DNA of 64,000 nt from a virus. The notes below the pieces were generated by a model. That model was not told the origin of the DNA. It saw only the letters and a list, made by a program, of their open reading frames with translations, and did not search any database. Where the stretch lies: the IMG/VR virus record IMGVR_UViG_3300036832_000855, positions 1 to 64,000 of that record. One strand, 5' to 3'. The translations under genes and the position numbers were made by a program. Below, one piece after another: positions 55,438 through 64,000 of the stretch. Each line of letters starts with the position of its first letter. The first letter of the stretch is position 1.

Positions 55438-58400
55438 CCGACCCTCCTGGGCTTCGCCTTGATCCATCCGTTTGCGTAGTTCGCCGCGTTGGCGGCGTTG
55501 TTCCAGACCATGAGCGACAAGACTTGTGCGGCGGTGAGATTGGCGAATACTTGCTCCCTCACCATGTCGCCCCCGCCCCACAGCGCAGTTGCCACCGACT
55601 GCGCGGCGACCCACCCGGTCGGCAGCGCACCATTCACGCCGACCGCCGTCTGAAGGTTGACCTGAGCGCTGACGGTCACCTGGCCGAAGCATCCCCACGT
55701 GACGTCATAGTCGCCCGGCAAAGGAACGGTGATCGTTGGCCCGCCACTAAGCGCCACCGCCGACGTCGATGAAGTGCCAGTGGAACCCGAAGGACCAGCT
55801 TGCATATCTGAGCCGCCAACAAGCTCCCACTTGTGCGTCGAGGTCGACGCCGCCCGGTACTTCAGGTGCCACACCACCCCGTTCGTTTGATCGGCCACGA
55901 AGTAGAACTCCTGCCCGTCGACCGGGTTCGACGGCAGCCCGGAGCTGGAGACGAGCGGAGTCGTGACCGGCAGCGGCGCGGGGGCCTGCGTGAGCAGAGA
56001 GACGGAGAGGAAGTTCTCGGTGATCGGTATGCCAACGTCGAGCGCGGTGCCCTGCCCGCTGTAGCACCACAGCTCGATGTAATCGCCTGCGTTGCACTGA
56101 ACCTTGTCACTAACCGCCGCCCCGTAGTAGTTCGCGACGGCGGGCTGGGAGTAGGCGCGAGACACCATCGCACCGTTCTTGTAGATCGCCACGAGAACGT
56201 TTGTGTAGGTGCCCGTAGCGCTGGCCGACGAGCCGAACTCCGCATCCACGGCGTAGACGCCAGCCACCGGGCAGACGTAGCGGCTATTGGCGATCTGGAT
56301 GCAGCCGCTCGGGTCGAACGAGACGGTGTCCACCGGGATCTTGGTGTAGGTGTTCGCTGGTGGCGTGTACGCGGCGTTGCGGTAGGCCCGTGCTGCGTAG
56401 GACGGTGCTGCGATCGGGGCGGTCCCGATCAGCGAGACGGACAGGTAGTTCTGCGACGGGCTTGCGACCACGGTCAGCGCCAGGTTGCAGTACGACCACA
56501 ACTCGATGTAGTCGCCCGCGTTGCACTGAATCTGGTCGCTGACCTCGCCGTATGCCGTGCCCCCTGACACCGGCGCGGCGATCGGCAGCGCCGACCACTG
56601 GGTGCCGTTCTTGTAGATGCCGACATAGCCGCTGGCTACGCCACCCGAGTTGTACCCGGCGAGCGCAGCGTCAACCTGGTAGTAGCCGCCGGTCGGGCAG
56701 ACGTACCGATTGTTCGCGATCTGAACGTTCCCGCCCGCGTCGAACCCAACGGTGTCGATCGGCACTTTCGCCCAGGCGTTCACGGTGGATTGCGTGAACG
56801 CTGCCGAGCGGTACGCCTTCGCCTGACTCGCGGGCTGTAGCGGCTGCTGCTGCACCGCCGTCGCCGCAACAAGCGAGACGGAGAGGTAGTTCGCGTTGTA
56901 CCCCGTCTGCAAGGGAGCGGTTGTACCGGCGTAGCCCCACAGCTCAAGTTTGTCGCCCGCGACACAGTTGATGATGTCGCTGACCACCACGGCAGGGAAA
57001 CCGCCCGCTACCGCGTCACTCTCACCCTGCGCGATGTTGCCACCGTTCTTGTATATGGCGGCTAGCACCCGCGTGGCTGCAGCCAACGGTTGCACCTGAA
57101 CCATCCCCGAGACCTCGTAGTAGCCAGCCACCGGGCAGACGTAGGAGCTGGGCGATACGCCAAAGTGGTTACCGGGATCAAACGGCACCGTGTCGACGGG
57201 GATCTTTGTCCACGTACCCGCCGTTATCGAGAACGCGCCATTGCGCCATGCTCGTGCTGCAGAGGTCGCGTTCAGGTTCGCCCCGGCGAGCGACCAACCC
57301 TGGTCGGTCCACGCCCCGCCGACCATCTGGAAAACCTCGCCATCGGACTGGCGTACGCAGAAGTCGCCGTTGTTGCCGGGGACCTGAGCGAGGGTCGGGG
57401 TGCCCGAGCCGTTGTACGTCTTCCAGCCCGCGCCGGGCGAGCCGCCCGTATCAACCTTGACAACCGAGAGGTAGTTGAAGGCCGAGCTTGTTAGAAGCGG
57501 GTCACCAACGCCCGAATAGGCGTACAACTCCACATAATCGCCCGCACTGAGCTGGAGAACGTCTGAGACGGTGACAGCCCAAGCACCGCCCGATCCCGGG
57601 ATGATGCGTCCCCCGTCTGTGCGGGCCGCACCATTTACGTTGATCTGAGCAATCAGCAGCGAGCCAGAAGCGGCGTTGGTCTCAACCTGACCTTCAACGT
57701 GGTAGTAGCCCGCAGTGGGGCAGACGTACCGCCCGTTCGCGATCTGGAGGTTGCTACCCGCGTCGTAGGTGACGGTGTCCACCGGGATCTTCGTGTAGGC
57801 GCCCGCAGACAGCGTCAATGCTGCGTTGCGGTACGCCCGCGCGGCCGTGTTCATCGCGTACTGGACGAACTGGCCCGTCTGGCCGACCATCGAGACGGAC
57901 AGGTAGTTGGTGACGGTAGCGACCTGAAGTGCGCCGCCCGTGCCGTAGCCCCACAGCTCCAGGTAGTCGCCAGCCTGGCAATAGATGATGTCGCTGACCG
58001 AAGACGAGTACGCGGTCGCAAAGGTGCCCGTCGCGGCCTGGGAGCCGTTCTTGTAGATGATCGCTTCGATGCTCCCCGTACCGACGCTGAGGTTGATCTG
58101 CCCGTCCACCTGGTAGTAGCCGCTCGCCGGACAGATGTAGCGACCGTTGGCGAGCTGGAAGTTGCCGCCCGGGTCGAACGACACCGTGTCGAACGGAATC
58201 TTCGTGTTGGTGCTCGCAGGCAGCGTGAACGCGGCACTGCGGTTCGCCCTAGCCTGCGTGACCGGCGCGACCCCGGCCGAGATCGACGAGACGAGCGAGA
58301 CGGCGAGGAACGTCTGCTGCGCGCCAGGGTTTATTCCTGCGATGGTGCTGTAGACGTACAGCTCAAGGTAGTCGCCCGCATTGCACTGGATGACGTCGGA

Positions 58401-60698
58401 AAGTACGGCGGTGCCGTTGACCACGTTAGATGTGAGTCCGGTGCCCACGGTGGCCACAGTGCCGTTCTTCTGAACCCAAATCTGGATGCTCTGGCCCGCC
58501 GCGGCCTGCTGCACAGAGCCCTCGATGTGGTAGTAGCCAGCCGTCTGGATCTGGATGCGGCCATTAGCGGTGCTGACAAGTCCAGACGTGTCGTAGCTGG
58601 CCGCGTCGAGCGGGATCTTCTGCCATGAACTCGCAGTGACCGACAGGGCGGCACTCCGGTACGCGCGCGCCGCTATCGCCCCGGTAGTCAGGCCGCTCTG
58701 GAGCTGCGCCTGCTGGCCGACCTGAACGACGGAGAGGTAGTTACTCCAGGTGCCGACTATGTTCATCGCGACGGCTGTACTCGCGTTCCAGGCGCCGAGT
58801 TGGAGATAGTCGCCCGCGTTGCACTGGATCACGTCCGAACCGACCGACTCTTGATTCACGGTTCCGACACCGCTACCCGTCGCCACCTGTGCGCCGTTCT
58901 TGAACAGCAGCGCTAGGCACGACGCGGAGCCGATGATGGCGAAGTTGCACTGGTAATAGCCAGTCACAGGACAGGTGTAGCGGTTGGTCGAGAGTGAGAA
59001 GTTCCCAGCGGGGTCGAAGCTAATGGTGTCAACGGGAACTGCCGCAGCGGTAGAGGCGGGAATCGTGTACGCAGCACCACGGTACGCCCGCGCTGCGCTC
59101 GTGACCGCCGGGCTGCTCGGCAGCGCCGACACCATCGAGACGGCGAGGAAGTTGCGCCAGGGCGTAGTCGATAGCGCTTGACTTGTGCCGCCCGGAGTCC
59201 AGACGTAAAGCTCTAGGTAATCACCCACGTTCAGTTGCAGGGTGTCGCTCAGCACGGCACCGGTCCCGCCCGAGCCGCTGGCGATGATGTTGCCCTCACT
59301 GCCCTCGACGCCATTTCGGTTCACGTAGATCTGCATGGACCCGGAAGTCATGCTTCCGGCCATCACCTCGGCGTCGATCTGGTAGTAGCCCGCGGTCTGG
59401 ATCTGGATGCGGTTATTCGCGAGCTGCACAAGGCCGCTCGTGTCGTAGTTGATCGCGTCGAGCGGAATCTTCTGCGCACCACCGGTCAGCGTGAACGCAC
59501 CGCTACGGTACGCCCGCGCGGCAACCGCCCCGGTGGTGAGGCCACTCGCGAGCTGTGTCGTCTGACCGACCATCGAGACCGAGAAGTAACAGCCGCTACT
59601 GCTCGGGTAGATCGGCTTCGCCGCTGCGTAGGTCCAGAACTCTAGATAGTCCCCGGCGTTGCAGAACACGATGTCGCTGACCGTTGCCCCGGCCTCGACA
59701 GGGTTGGCAGCGACCGTCGCACCCGACGCCGCCGAGGTGCCGTTCTTGTAGATCGCGGCGACGTAAGAGTCGGTCGTCGTGACATCGTTCACAGTGAACC
59801 CGGCGTTACACTGGTAGTACCCGGTGGCAGGCACGGTGTAGCGGCTGTTCGCCAAGTTGAAACACGCACCGGGGTCGTAGGCGATCGTGTCTACTGGAAA
59901 CTTCGTCCATCCGGTTCCCAGCGTGTATGCGGCGCTGCGCCATGCCCTCGCCTGCGTGACCGGCGAGACCGTCCCCGAGATCGAGGAGACGAGGGACGCG
60001 GAGAGGTAGTTGCTGGCGGCGTTGCCGGTGTACGTGTTGACGGCACCGGGCGAGTTCTGGAGCGCGTACAGCTCCAGGTAGTCGCCAGCGTTGCACTGGA
60101 CGACGTCAGCTACAGCCGCGCCGTAGTCCTGACCTGACGAGGTCGCGGCGAATATGCCGCCTGTAGTGACACGAACGCCGTTCTTGTAGATCGCCGCTAT
60201 GCACTCACCCGTCGCGCCCCCGGACGGCCCGCCGGACCATGCGCCCTCAACCTGGTAGTAGCCCGCGGTCTGAACCTGAATGCGACCGCTGGCGATGCTG
60301 ACCATTCCGCTCGTATCAAAGACGGTCGTGTCGACCGCGATCTTCGTCCATGTCGCACCCGACGGAAGGCTCACCGCCGCGTTGCGGTACGCGCGCGCCG
60401 CCACGGCCAGCGCCGGGATGCTCACGTCCGAGGAGTTCGCCCCCGAGTTGTCGACCGTCGTGACCCCAGCGCCCTTGAAGTTCAGGTTCGTCCGGGCAGG
60501 AAGGCTCGCGCCCTGGTTCTGAATCGTGTGCCCAGCACCGCCGCCGCCCCCGCTGCCCCCGGTCGCGGACACCCACGTAGACCCGTTCCACCAGTAGAGG
60601 ATGTTCGCCCCGGTGTCGTAGTACATCTCGCCATTCGCGGGCGACGCCGGGGCTCCAGCCAGGCGCGGCGGATGCAGGCGGCCAATGGTGTCGGGCAT
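55434..60698 (-). CDS. Giant tail fibre with ten tandem C1q-like repeats (1754 aa)
   Basis: The N-terminal adaptor (MPDTIGRLHPPRLAGAPASP, ANGEMYYDTGANILYWWNG) is shared with the next fibre. Then ten units of about 135-145 residues, each with ARAYRNAA-like start, KIPVDT..YD, GRYVCP.AGYY(Q/H)V, A.(I)YKNG, VSD.(I/V)QCNAGDYLELY and NYLSVSLV. This is the C1q/TNF-like jelly-roll pattern. Between units 7 and 8 lies a GTP..GD..VRQSDGEVFQ linker. The C-terminal 150 residues contain a different domain (FYFVADQTNGVVWHLKYRAA). Probably a trimeric receptor-binding protein. Start 60698 preceded by AGGGAGAGCGACACCG. Confidence 0.8.
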   Translation of the reverse strand: MPDTIGRLHPPRLAGAPASPANGEMYYDTGANILYWWNGSTWVSATGGSGGGGGAGHTIQNQGASLPARTNLNFKGAGVTTVDNSGANSSDVSIPALAVAARAYRNAAVSLPSGATWTKIAVDTTVFDTSGMVSIASGRIQVQTAGYYQVEGAWSGGPSGGATGECIAAIYKNGVRVTTGGIFAATSSGQDYGAAVADVVQCNAGDYLELYALQNSPGAVNTYTGNAASNYLSASLVSSISGTVSPVTQARAWRSAAYTLGTGWTKFPVDTIAYDPGACFNLANSRYTVPATGYYQCNAGFTVNDVTTTDSYVAAIYKNGTSAASGATVAANPVEAGATVSDIVFCNAGDYLEFWTYAAAKPIYPSSSGCYFSVSMVGQTTQLASGLTTGAVAARAYRSGAFTLTGGAQKIPLDAINYDTSGLVQLANNRIQIQTAGYYQIDAEVMAGSMTSGSMQIYVNRNGVEGSEGNIIASGSGGTGAVLSDTLQLNVGDYLELYVWTPGGTSQALSTTPWRNFLAVSMVSALPSSPAVTSAARAYRGAAYTIPASTAAAVPVDTISFDPAGNFSLSTNRYTCPVTGYYQCNFAIIGSASCLALLFKNGAQVATGSGVGTVNQESVGSDVIQCNAGDYLQLGAWNASTAVAMNIVGTWSNYLSVVQVGQQAQLQSGLTTGAIAARAYRSAALSVTASSWQKIPLDAASYDTSGLVSTANGRIQIQTAGYYHIEGSVQQAAAGQSIQIWVQKNGTVATVGTGLTSNVVNGTAVLSDVIQCNAGDYLELYVYSTIAGINPGAQQTFLAVSLVSSISAGVAPVTQARANRSAAFTLPASTNTKIPFDTVSFDPGGNFQLANGRYICPASGYYQVDGQINLSVGTGSIEAIIYKNGSQAATGTFATAYSSSVSDIIYCQAGDYLELWGYGTGGALQVATVTNYLSVSMVGQTGQFVQYAMNTAARAYRNAALTLSAGAYTKIPVDTVTYDAGSNLQIANGRYVCPTAGYYHVEGQVETNAASGSLLIAQINVNGAARTDGGRIIPGSGGAWAVTVSDVLQLSAGDYVELYAYSGVGDPLLTSSAFNYLSVVKVDTGGSPGAGWKTYNGSGTPTLAQVPGNNGDFCVRQSDGEVFQMVGGAWTDQGWSLAGANLNATSAARAWRNGAFSITAGTWTKIPVDTVPFDPGNHFGVSPSSYVCPVAGYYEVSGMVQVQPLAAATRVLAAIYKNGGNIAQGESDAVAGGFPAVVVSDIINCVAGDKLELWGYAGTTAPLQTGYNANYLSVSLVAATAVQQQPLQPASQAKAYRSAAFTQSTVNAWAKVPIDTVGFDAGGNVQIANNRYVCPTGGYYQVDAALAGYNSGGVASGYVGIYKNGTQWSALPIAAPVSGGTAYGEVSDQIQCNAGDYIELWSYCNLALTVVASPSQNYLSVSLIGTAPIAAPSYAARAYRNAAYTPPANTYTKIPVDTVSFDPSGCIQIANSRYVCPVAGVYAVDAEFGSSASATGTYTNVLVAIYKNGAMVSRAYSQPAVANYYGAAVSDKVQCNAGDYIELWCYSGQGTALDVGIPITENFLSVSLLTQAPAPLPVTTPLVSSSGLPSNPVDGQEFYFVADQTNGVVWHLKYRAASTSTHKWELVGGSDMQAGPSGSTGTSSTSAVALSGGPTITVPLPGDYDVTWGCFGQVTVSAQVNLQTAVGVNGALPTGWVAAQSVATALWGGGDMVREQVFANLTAAQVLSLMVWNNAANAANYANGWIKAKPRRVG
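56370..60410 (-). repeat. Ten tandem C1q-like repeat units
   Basis: Starts of units, read as the RAYR/RAWR-type motif on the minus strand, lie near 60390, 59945, 59515, 59090, 58665, 58245, 57835, 57250, 56815 and 56385, a period of about 425 bp except for 585 bp between the seventh and eighth. The last unit continues to about 55980. Units are diverged at the DNA level. Confidence 0.75.
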
Positions 60699-60712
60699 CG
60701 GTGTCGCTCTCC

Positions 60713-63700
60713 CTAGTTCACGATCTTCAAGCTGGCCCTGCCAACGGCAGTCGCGCCCGCTGCGACCACCCCACCCGCCGTATTCCAGTACCCGACCAGA
60801 AGCGACGTGATGTTCGTCGCTCCGTCCCACCAGTTCACGCCGCCGCGCCAGGTCATGCAATAGCTGGGCTGACCTGCCGGAACGAACGACCCCGAATGGT
60901 TGCTGCTGCGGCCCATCGCTTGCGGCGGGTTGATCGCCAGCGCCGAGATGCGCGTCTCCGAGTGCAGGCGCCCGCCGGTGTTCCAGTCGGAATGCCCGGC
61001 CGGAAACCCGTACGGCGGACAGCTACTCTTGCCCAGCCCATCGTTCGTGAACGTGGTCCCGTCCGTCGTGAACGTTCGGTTCTCAGCCCACTGGTTGAAC
61101 CCGCTGTACTGACCATTCGGCTGGATGAAGCAATACCAGTTGGCGGCTGCGCCGGTGACGATTATGTCGAGGACGACCTCGTACAGCACGTCCCGATTGC
61201 CATCCAGGCCGGTGAACGTGCACAGGACCGGAGTCCCCGTCACGTTGATCATCTGCACCGTCGGCGCTTGCGCGACCCCGGCCGACACCTTCCACGTCTG
61301 GTCGACCCATACGCCGCTGGTTCGTTTGAACACTTCGCTGTCGGACGTTCTCACGGCCATGTCGTTGTCGATCTCGCCGACAAACGAACCGACAGCGGGG
61401 GTGCCCGCCCCGTTGTACGAATACCAGTTCGACCCGCGTGTGCCGACCGCGTAGGTCGTCACCGCGTCGGTGTCGAACTCGACGTTCGAGAGGCTGAGAT
61501 AAGCATTGCTTGCATTCGCGGCCTGCACTTGGCCATCGGTGCCGACGTTGATTCGGACGTGCGCGTTGGAGTTCGTGTCGCAGGCGATGATCAGCGGAGC
61601 GGGCGGGCGATAGCCAGGCGGCAGCGTGAAGATCGTCGCCGCAGCCGTCCCACCTGCGACGAGACCCCTGACCTGAACCCTGCCATCGGGATACTTGCGG
61701 AACGACAACTGCTCGAACGAAGTCCTCACCGAGTAGTTGACCCAGGCGTTCTGGAACGCAGGCTCGCCGGAGCCTCCCACCCAGTGCCACGTGTCCATCG
61801 TCGCCATGCCGGTCGACTGCTTCCAGTTCTGATCGGTCCACACCCCGTTGATGCGCCGGAAGACCTCGCCGTCCGATGCCCGCACGGCCATGTCGCCGTC
61901 CAGCTCGTTCAGGAACGTACCCGCCGCGGGCGTCCCGGCGCCGGTGTACGTGAACCAGTTCGAGCCGCGCTGCCCTTGCGGGCCGGGCCCTGCCGTGATC
62001 AGCACTACCGACATGAACGTCATCTGCGCGTTGATCTGAACCGCTGTGCCCTGCTGGTTGAAGACCCACAGTTCCAGGTAGTCACCGGCGATGCACTGGA
62101 TCGTGTCGGCGTACGTGAGGCTGTCGCCTTGCTGCACAGCGGTAATCGGCCCGCCGTAGCCGTACAGCGCGCCGTTCTTGTACATCCCGACCGCGTAGTT
62201 CGTATACGTCCCCGTGCCGCTCATGGTGGACATGACGCTTGCGCTCACCTGGTACACGCCAGGAGTCGCAATGTTGAATCGGCCTTGCGACGTGTTGACC
62301 AAGCTTGCCGTGTCGTAGGAGACCGCTGCCATCGGTACCTTCGTCCAGGCGTTGGCAGCGGGCGTAAGTGCAGCGGTGGGATACCCCCGCGCTGCCACGA
62401 CCGGCGCGGTCGACCGATTCGTGTAGTTCTGGTCGACCCAGACCCCGTTGACCCGCTGGAACTCCTCGCCGTCCGACTTGCGGATGGCCCAGTCGCCGTC
62501 CAGCTCCCCAACGAACGTGCCCGCTGCCGGGGTGCCGACCCCGTTGTACATGAACCACGTTGCGCCTCGCAGGCCCGTCGCGCCCTGCAGCGCGCCGCCC
62601 GAGTTGACCTGCACGCCGGTTACTTTGACGATCAGGGCCACGGCGCACCAGGGCGGCATGTTCTCGTGAGTGCTGCCGCTTCCGTCGTTGTTGATCCCGA
62701 GCGCGGGCACCGAATGGGCGTGGTTCGAGTTGTTGTACGAGTTCGACTGCCAGTCCGTGTTACTCGTGGTGTTATGCGTGTGATTCGCGCTGATCCCGCT
62801 CGTGTTTGACCCACCGCCAATCGTCGCGCAGCCCTGGCCCCCGGACTGGGTCACTGGCGAGTTGTTCGCCGACAACGACAGGCTGTGCGAGTGGTCGTTC
62901 GACACGTAGCCCGTGTTGAAGTTGACGTTGTGGTAGTGGTTCGTATCGGCGTAACCGCTGGTACCGCCACCAGTCGCACCGCCGTGGTTATGGACGGCCA
63001 GCTCGGCCGTGATCAGCGCGTGGCGCTCCTCGCCGCCGTAGCCAGAGAGCGCGCGGCTAGTCAAGGCCGATCCGCCAGAGATCTTGCCGGTGCCGGACGC
63101 TCCGCCGCCGACGCCAACTCCGGACCCAACGAGCATCCGTCCTCGCAGGTCCGGGATGTTGAACGACGCGCCGTCCGGCAGACCCCACGGCGAGCCGGTG
63201 CTGCCAAGCGCGGTGAACAGGTCGGGGTAGGCGGCACGGTTCAGTGCCCGCCCGTCGGCCAGCATCCAGTTGGTCGGGATCGCCGCGCCCGTCCAGGCCT
63301 TGACCGTGCCGACCGGATCGGTGTCGTAGATGTTGCCGGTCGTCTTGTAGTTCTGGTCAATCCAAGACCCAGCGACGCGCTGGAACACCTCGTTGTCGGC
63401 GGCACGCACGCACAGGTCGCCGTTCAACTCGCCCGTGAACGTCCCGGGCGGTGGCGTGCCAAGGCTGGTGTACGTGTACCACAGCGAGCCGCGCGTTCCG
63501 GTCGGGCCCTGAGCCCCGGCGCCGGACAGCACCACAACGGTGTACTGGCCCGATGCCGGGACGCTCGTGGTGCGCACCGTCACCGTGCTGTTGTCGGTGT
63601 GCTCAACGTCGGCCTCGACGTCGTCGTACGGCGGGGCCGAGCGGTAGACGCGAACGATCACGTTCCGCGCGCCGAGGTTGTGGGTGACGACGAACGTCTG

Positions 63701-63886
63701 GCTTGCGCCGTCGCCGATCAACTGCGAGTACGCCGTGCCGCTACCGGCCTGCGCCGACACCCAGATGGTGCCGTTCCACCAGAACAGGATGTTGGAGCCC
63801 GTGTCGTAGTACATCTGCCCGAGCGCAGGCGAGGCGGGGGCGGCGGACGCGCGGGGAGGTCTGAGGGTTCCGGTGATGTCAGGCAT
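60713..63886 (-). CDS. Tail fibre with collar, HxH, C1q-like and 40-residue linker repeats (1057 aa)
   Basis: N-terminal adaptor MPDITGTLRPPRASAAPASP as in the neighbouring fibre, then a beta domain (TYSQLIGDGASQTFVVTHNL). Four copies of a 45-residue module (GTPAAGTF..ELDGD.AVR.SDGEVF.R..GVW.DQNW) separate domains. A tail-collar (NWMLADGRALNRAAYPDLFT, SFNIPDLRGRMLVGSG) carries HxH repeats (DHSH, NHTH, NHAH), then one C1q-like unit (ARGYPTAALTPAANAWTKVP, DYLELW), then two further unrecognised domains. Likely a host-binding fibre; 15 bp upstream of the giant fibre start. Confidence 0.8.
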   Translation of the reverse strand: MPDITGTLRPPRASAAPASPALGQMYYDTGSNILFWWNGTIWVSAQAGSGTAYSQLIGDGASQTFVVTHNLGARNVIVRVYRSAPPYDDVEADVEHTDNSTVTVRTTSVPASGQYTVVVLSGAGAQGPTGTRGSLWYTYTSLGTPPPGTFTGELNGDLCVRAADNEVFQRVAGSWIDQNYKTTGNIYDTDPVGTVKAWTGAAIPTNWMLADGRALNRAAYPDLFTALGSTGSPWGLPDGASFNIPDLRGRMLVGSGVGVGGGASGTGKISGGSALTSRALSGYGGEERHALITAELAVHNHGGATGGGTSGYADTNHYHNVNFNTGYVSNDHSHSLSLSANNSPVTQSGGQGCATIGGGSNTSGISANHTHNTTSNTDWQSNSYNNSNHAHSVPALGINNDGSGSTHENMPPWCAVALIVKVTGVQVNSGGALQGATGLRGATWFMYNGVGTPAAGTFVGELDGDWAIRKSDGEEFQRVNGVWVDQNYTNRSTAPVVAARGYPTAALTPAANAWTKVPMAAVSYDTASLVNTSQGRFNIATPGVYQVSASVMSTMSGTGTYTNYAVGMYKNGALYGYGGPITAVQQGDSLTYADTIQCIAGDYLELWVFNQQGTAVQINAQMTFMSVVLITAGPGPQGQRGSNWFTYTGAGTPAAGTFLNELDGDMAVRASDGEVFRRINGVWTDQNWKQSTGMATMDTWHWVGGSGEPAFQNAWVNYSVRTSFEQLSFRKYPDGRVQVRGLVAGGTAAATIFTLPPGYRPPAPLIIACDTNSNAHVRINVGTDGQVQAANASNAYLSLSNVEFDTDAVTTYAVGTRGSNWYSYNGAGTPAVGSFVGEIDNDMAVRTSDSEVFKRTSGVWVDQTWKVSAGVAQAPTVQMINVTGTPVLCTFTGLDGNRDVLYEVVLDIIVTGAAANWYCFIQPNGQYSGFNQWAENRTFTTDGTTFTNDGLGKSSCPPYGFPAGHSDWNTGGRLHSETRISALAINPPQAMGRSSNHSGSFVPAGQPSYCMTWRGGVNWWDGATNITSLLVGYWNTAGGVVAAGATAVGRASLKIVN

Positions 63887-63889
63887 GGC

Positions 63890-64000
63890 TCACCCCACCA
63901 GGGTCACGAGTTTCGAGTTCGCAGCAACAGCCGTGCCGTACGTGATCGTCACGTCCCCGTTGGCGGCAACGCTGATGTCGGGGATCTCGACGTTGCCGCT
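63890..64000 (-). CDS. C-terminal end of a tail-module protein, cut by the window edge
   Basis: The visible 36 residues (SGNVEIPDISVAANGDVTIT, YGTAVAANSKLVTLVG) are beta-rich, ending three bases before the fibre start at 63886. Probably another tail or fibre protein. Confidence 0.6.
   Translation of the reverse strand, partial: SGNVEIPDISVAANGDVTITYGTAVAANSKLVTLVG

Noticed and set aside
60701-62809. Rightward reading frame of 702 aa antisense to the collar fibre
   Set aside because: Longest shadow frame; rich in Arg, Val, Asp and His as expected for antisense GC-rich coding DNA, with no leader motif.
1-64000. tRNA genes, CRISPR arrays, insertion sequences, integrase/attachment site
   Set aside because: Looked for T-loop and cloverleaf patterns in the gaps, spaced direct repeats, transposase motifs and recombinase signatures; none seen by eye. 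Absence would need tRNAscan-SE and profile searches to confirm.

Overview
This window is phage DNA from a GC-rich genome, most likely a contractile-tailed (myovirus-type) phage of an actinobacterium. The evidence is a B. subtilis PBSX-like baseplate set (XkdS-, J/XkdT- and XkdU-like), a GpA-family large terminase, a portal fused-neighbour MuF protein, lysis genes and a RecT/RecB-like/RusA recombination set, embedded in dozens of tiny, tightly overlapping genes whose stop and start codons share bases (ATGA, GTGA and once probably CTGA). I recognise no tRNA, rRNA, CRISPR, insertion sequence or integrase. Major capsid, sheath, tube and tape-measure genes are not in the window, so this is part of a larger genome.

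Layout. 1-5.4 kb: leftward operons of small unknown, zinc-binding, HTH and membrane proteins. 5.6-7.5 kb: lysis cassette (holin-like, GH24 lysozyme, and an M15 peptidase endolysin broken by an apparent frameshift). 8.0-20.5 kb: head-associated module of portal, MuF protein and two giant multidomain proteins. These carry a recurring LHPR(G/D)R-G motif that separates enzyme-like domains: ADP-ribosyltransferase-like, acetyltransferase-like, CCA-adding-enzyme-like nucleotidyltransferase with HD domain, Mesh1/SpoT-like HD hydrolase and a zinc metallopeptidase. 20.5-31.9 kb: about 35 small accessory genes plus a Spo11/Topo VI-A-like ('Mini-A'-like) protein. 31.9-36.9 kb: HNH nuclease, terminase subunits and small DNA-binding proteins. 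37-39.6 kb: rightward small-gene operon with an SprT-like zinc protease. 39.7-49.9 kb: RusA, two unknown replication-region proteins, an XRE repressor-like protein, HNH nucleases, primase-helicase, PD-(D/E)XK nuclease and RecT. 50-64 kb: leftward tail-tip and fibre module containing one protein with ten tandem C1q-like repeats.

Regulation. About eighteen copies of a 15-bp imperfect palindrome (GCRCA-N5-TGYGC) lie at about sixteen loci, nearly all upstream of operons and each abutting a -10-like TANNNT hexamer. Two loci hold divergent pairs. The palindrome fills the -35/-10 spacer, so a bound protein would block RNA polymerase. The 84-aa XRE-type protein at 42215-42469, flanked on both sides by such sites, is the obvious candidate regulator. 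Downstream leaders share a short GC stem-loop (four loci) and the ribosome-binding motif CGACCGAGGAG.

Most interesting points: the capsid-associated effector array, in particular one polypeptide joining a tRNA 3'-end nucleotidyltransferase-like module to an alarmone-hydrolase-like module, which suggests a counter-defence against toxins that attack the tRNA CCA end; the dispersed operator regulon; the Mini-A-like protein; and the C1q array.
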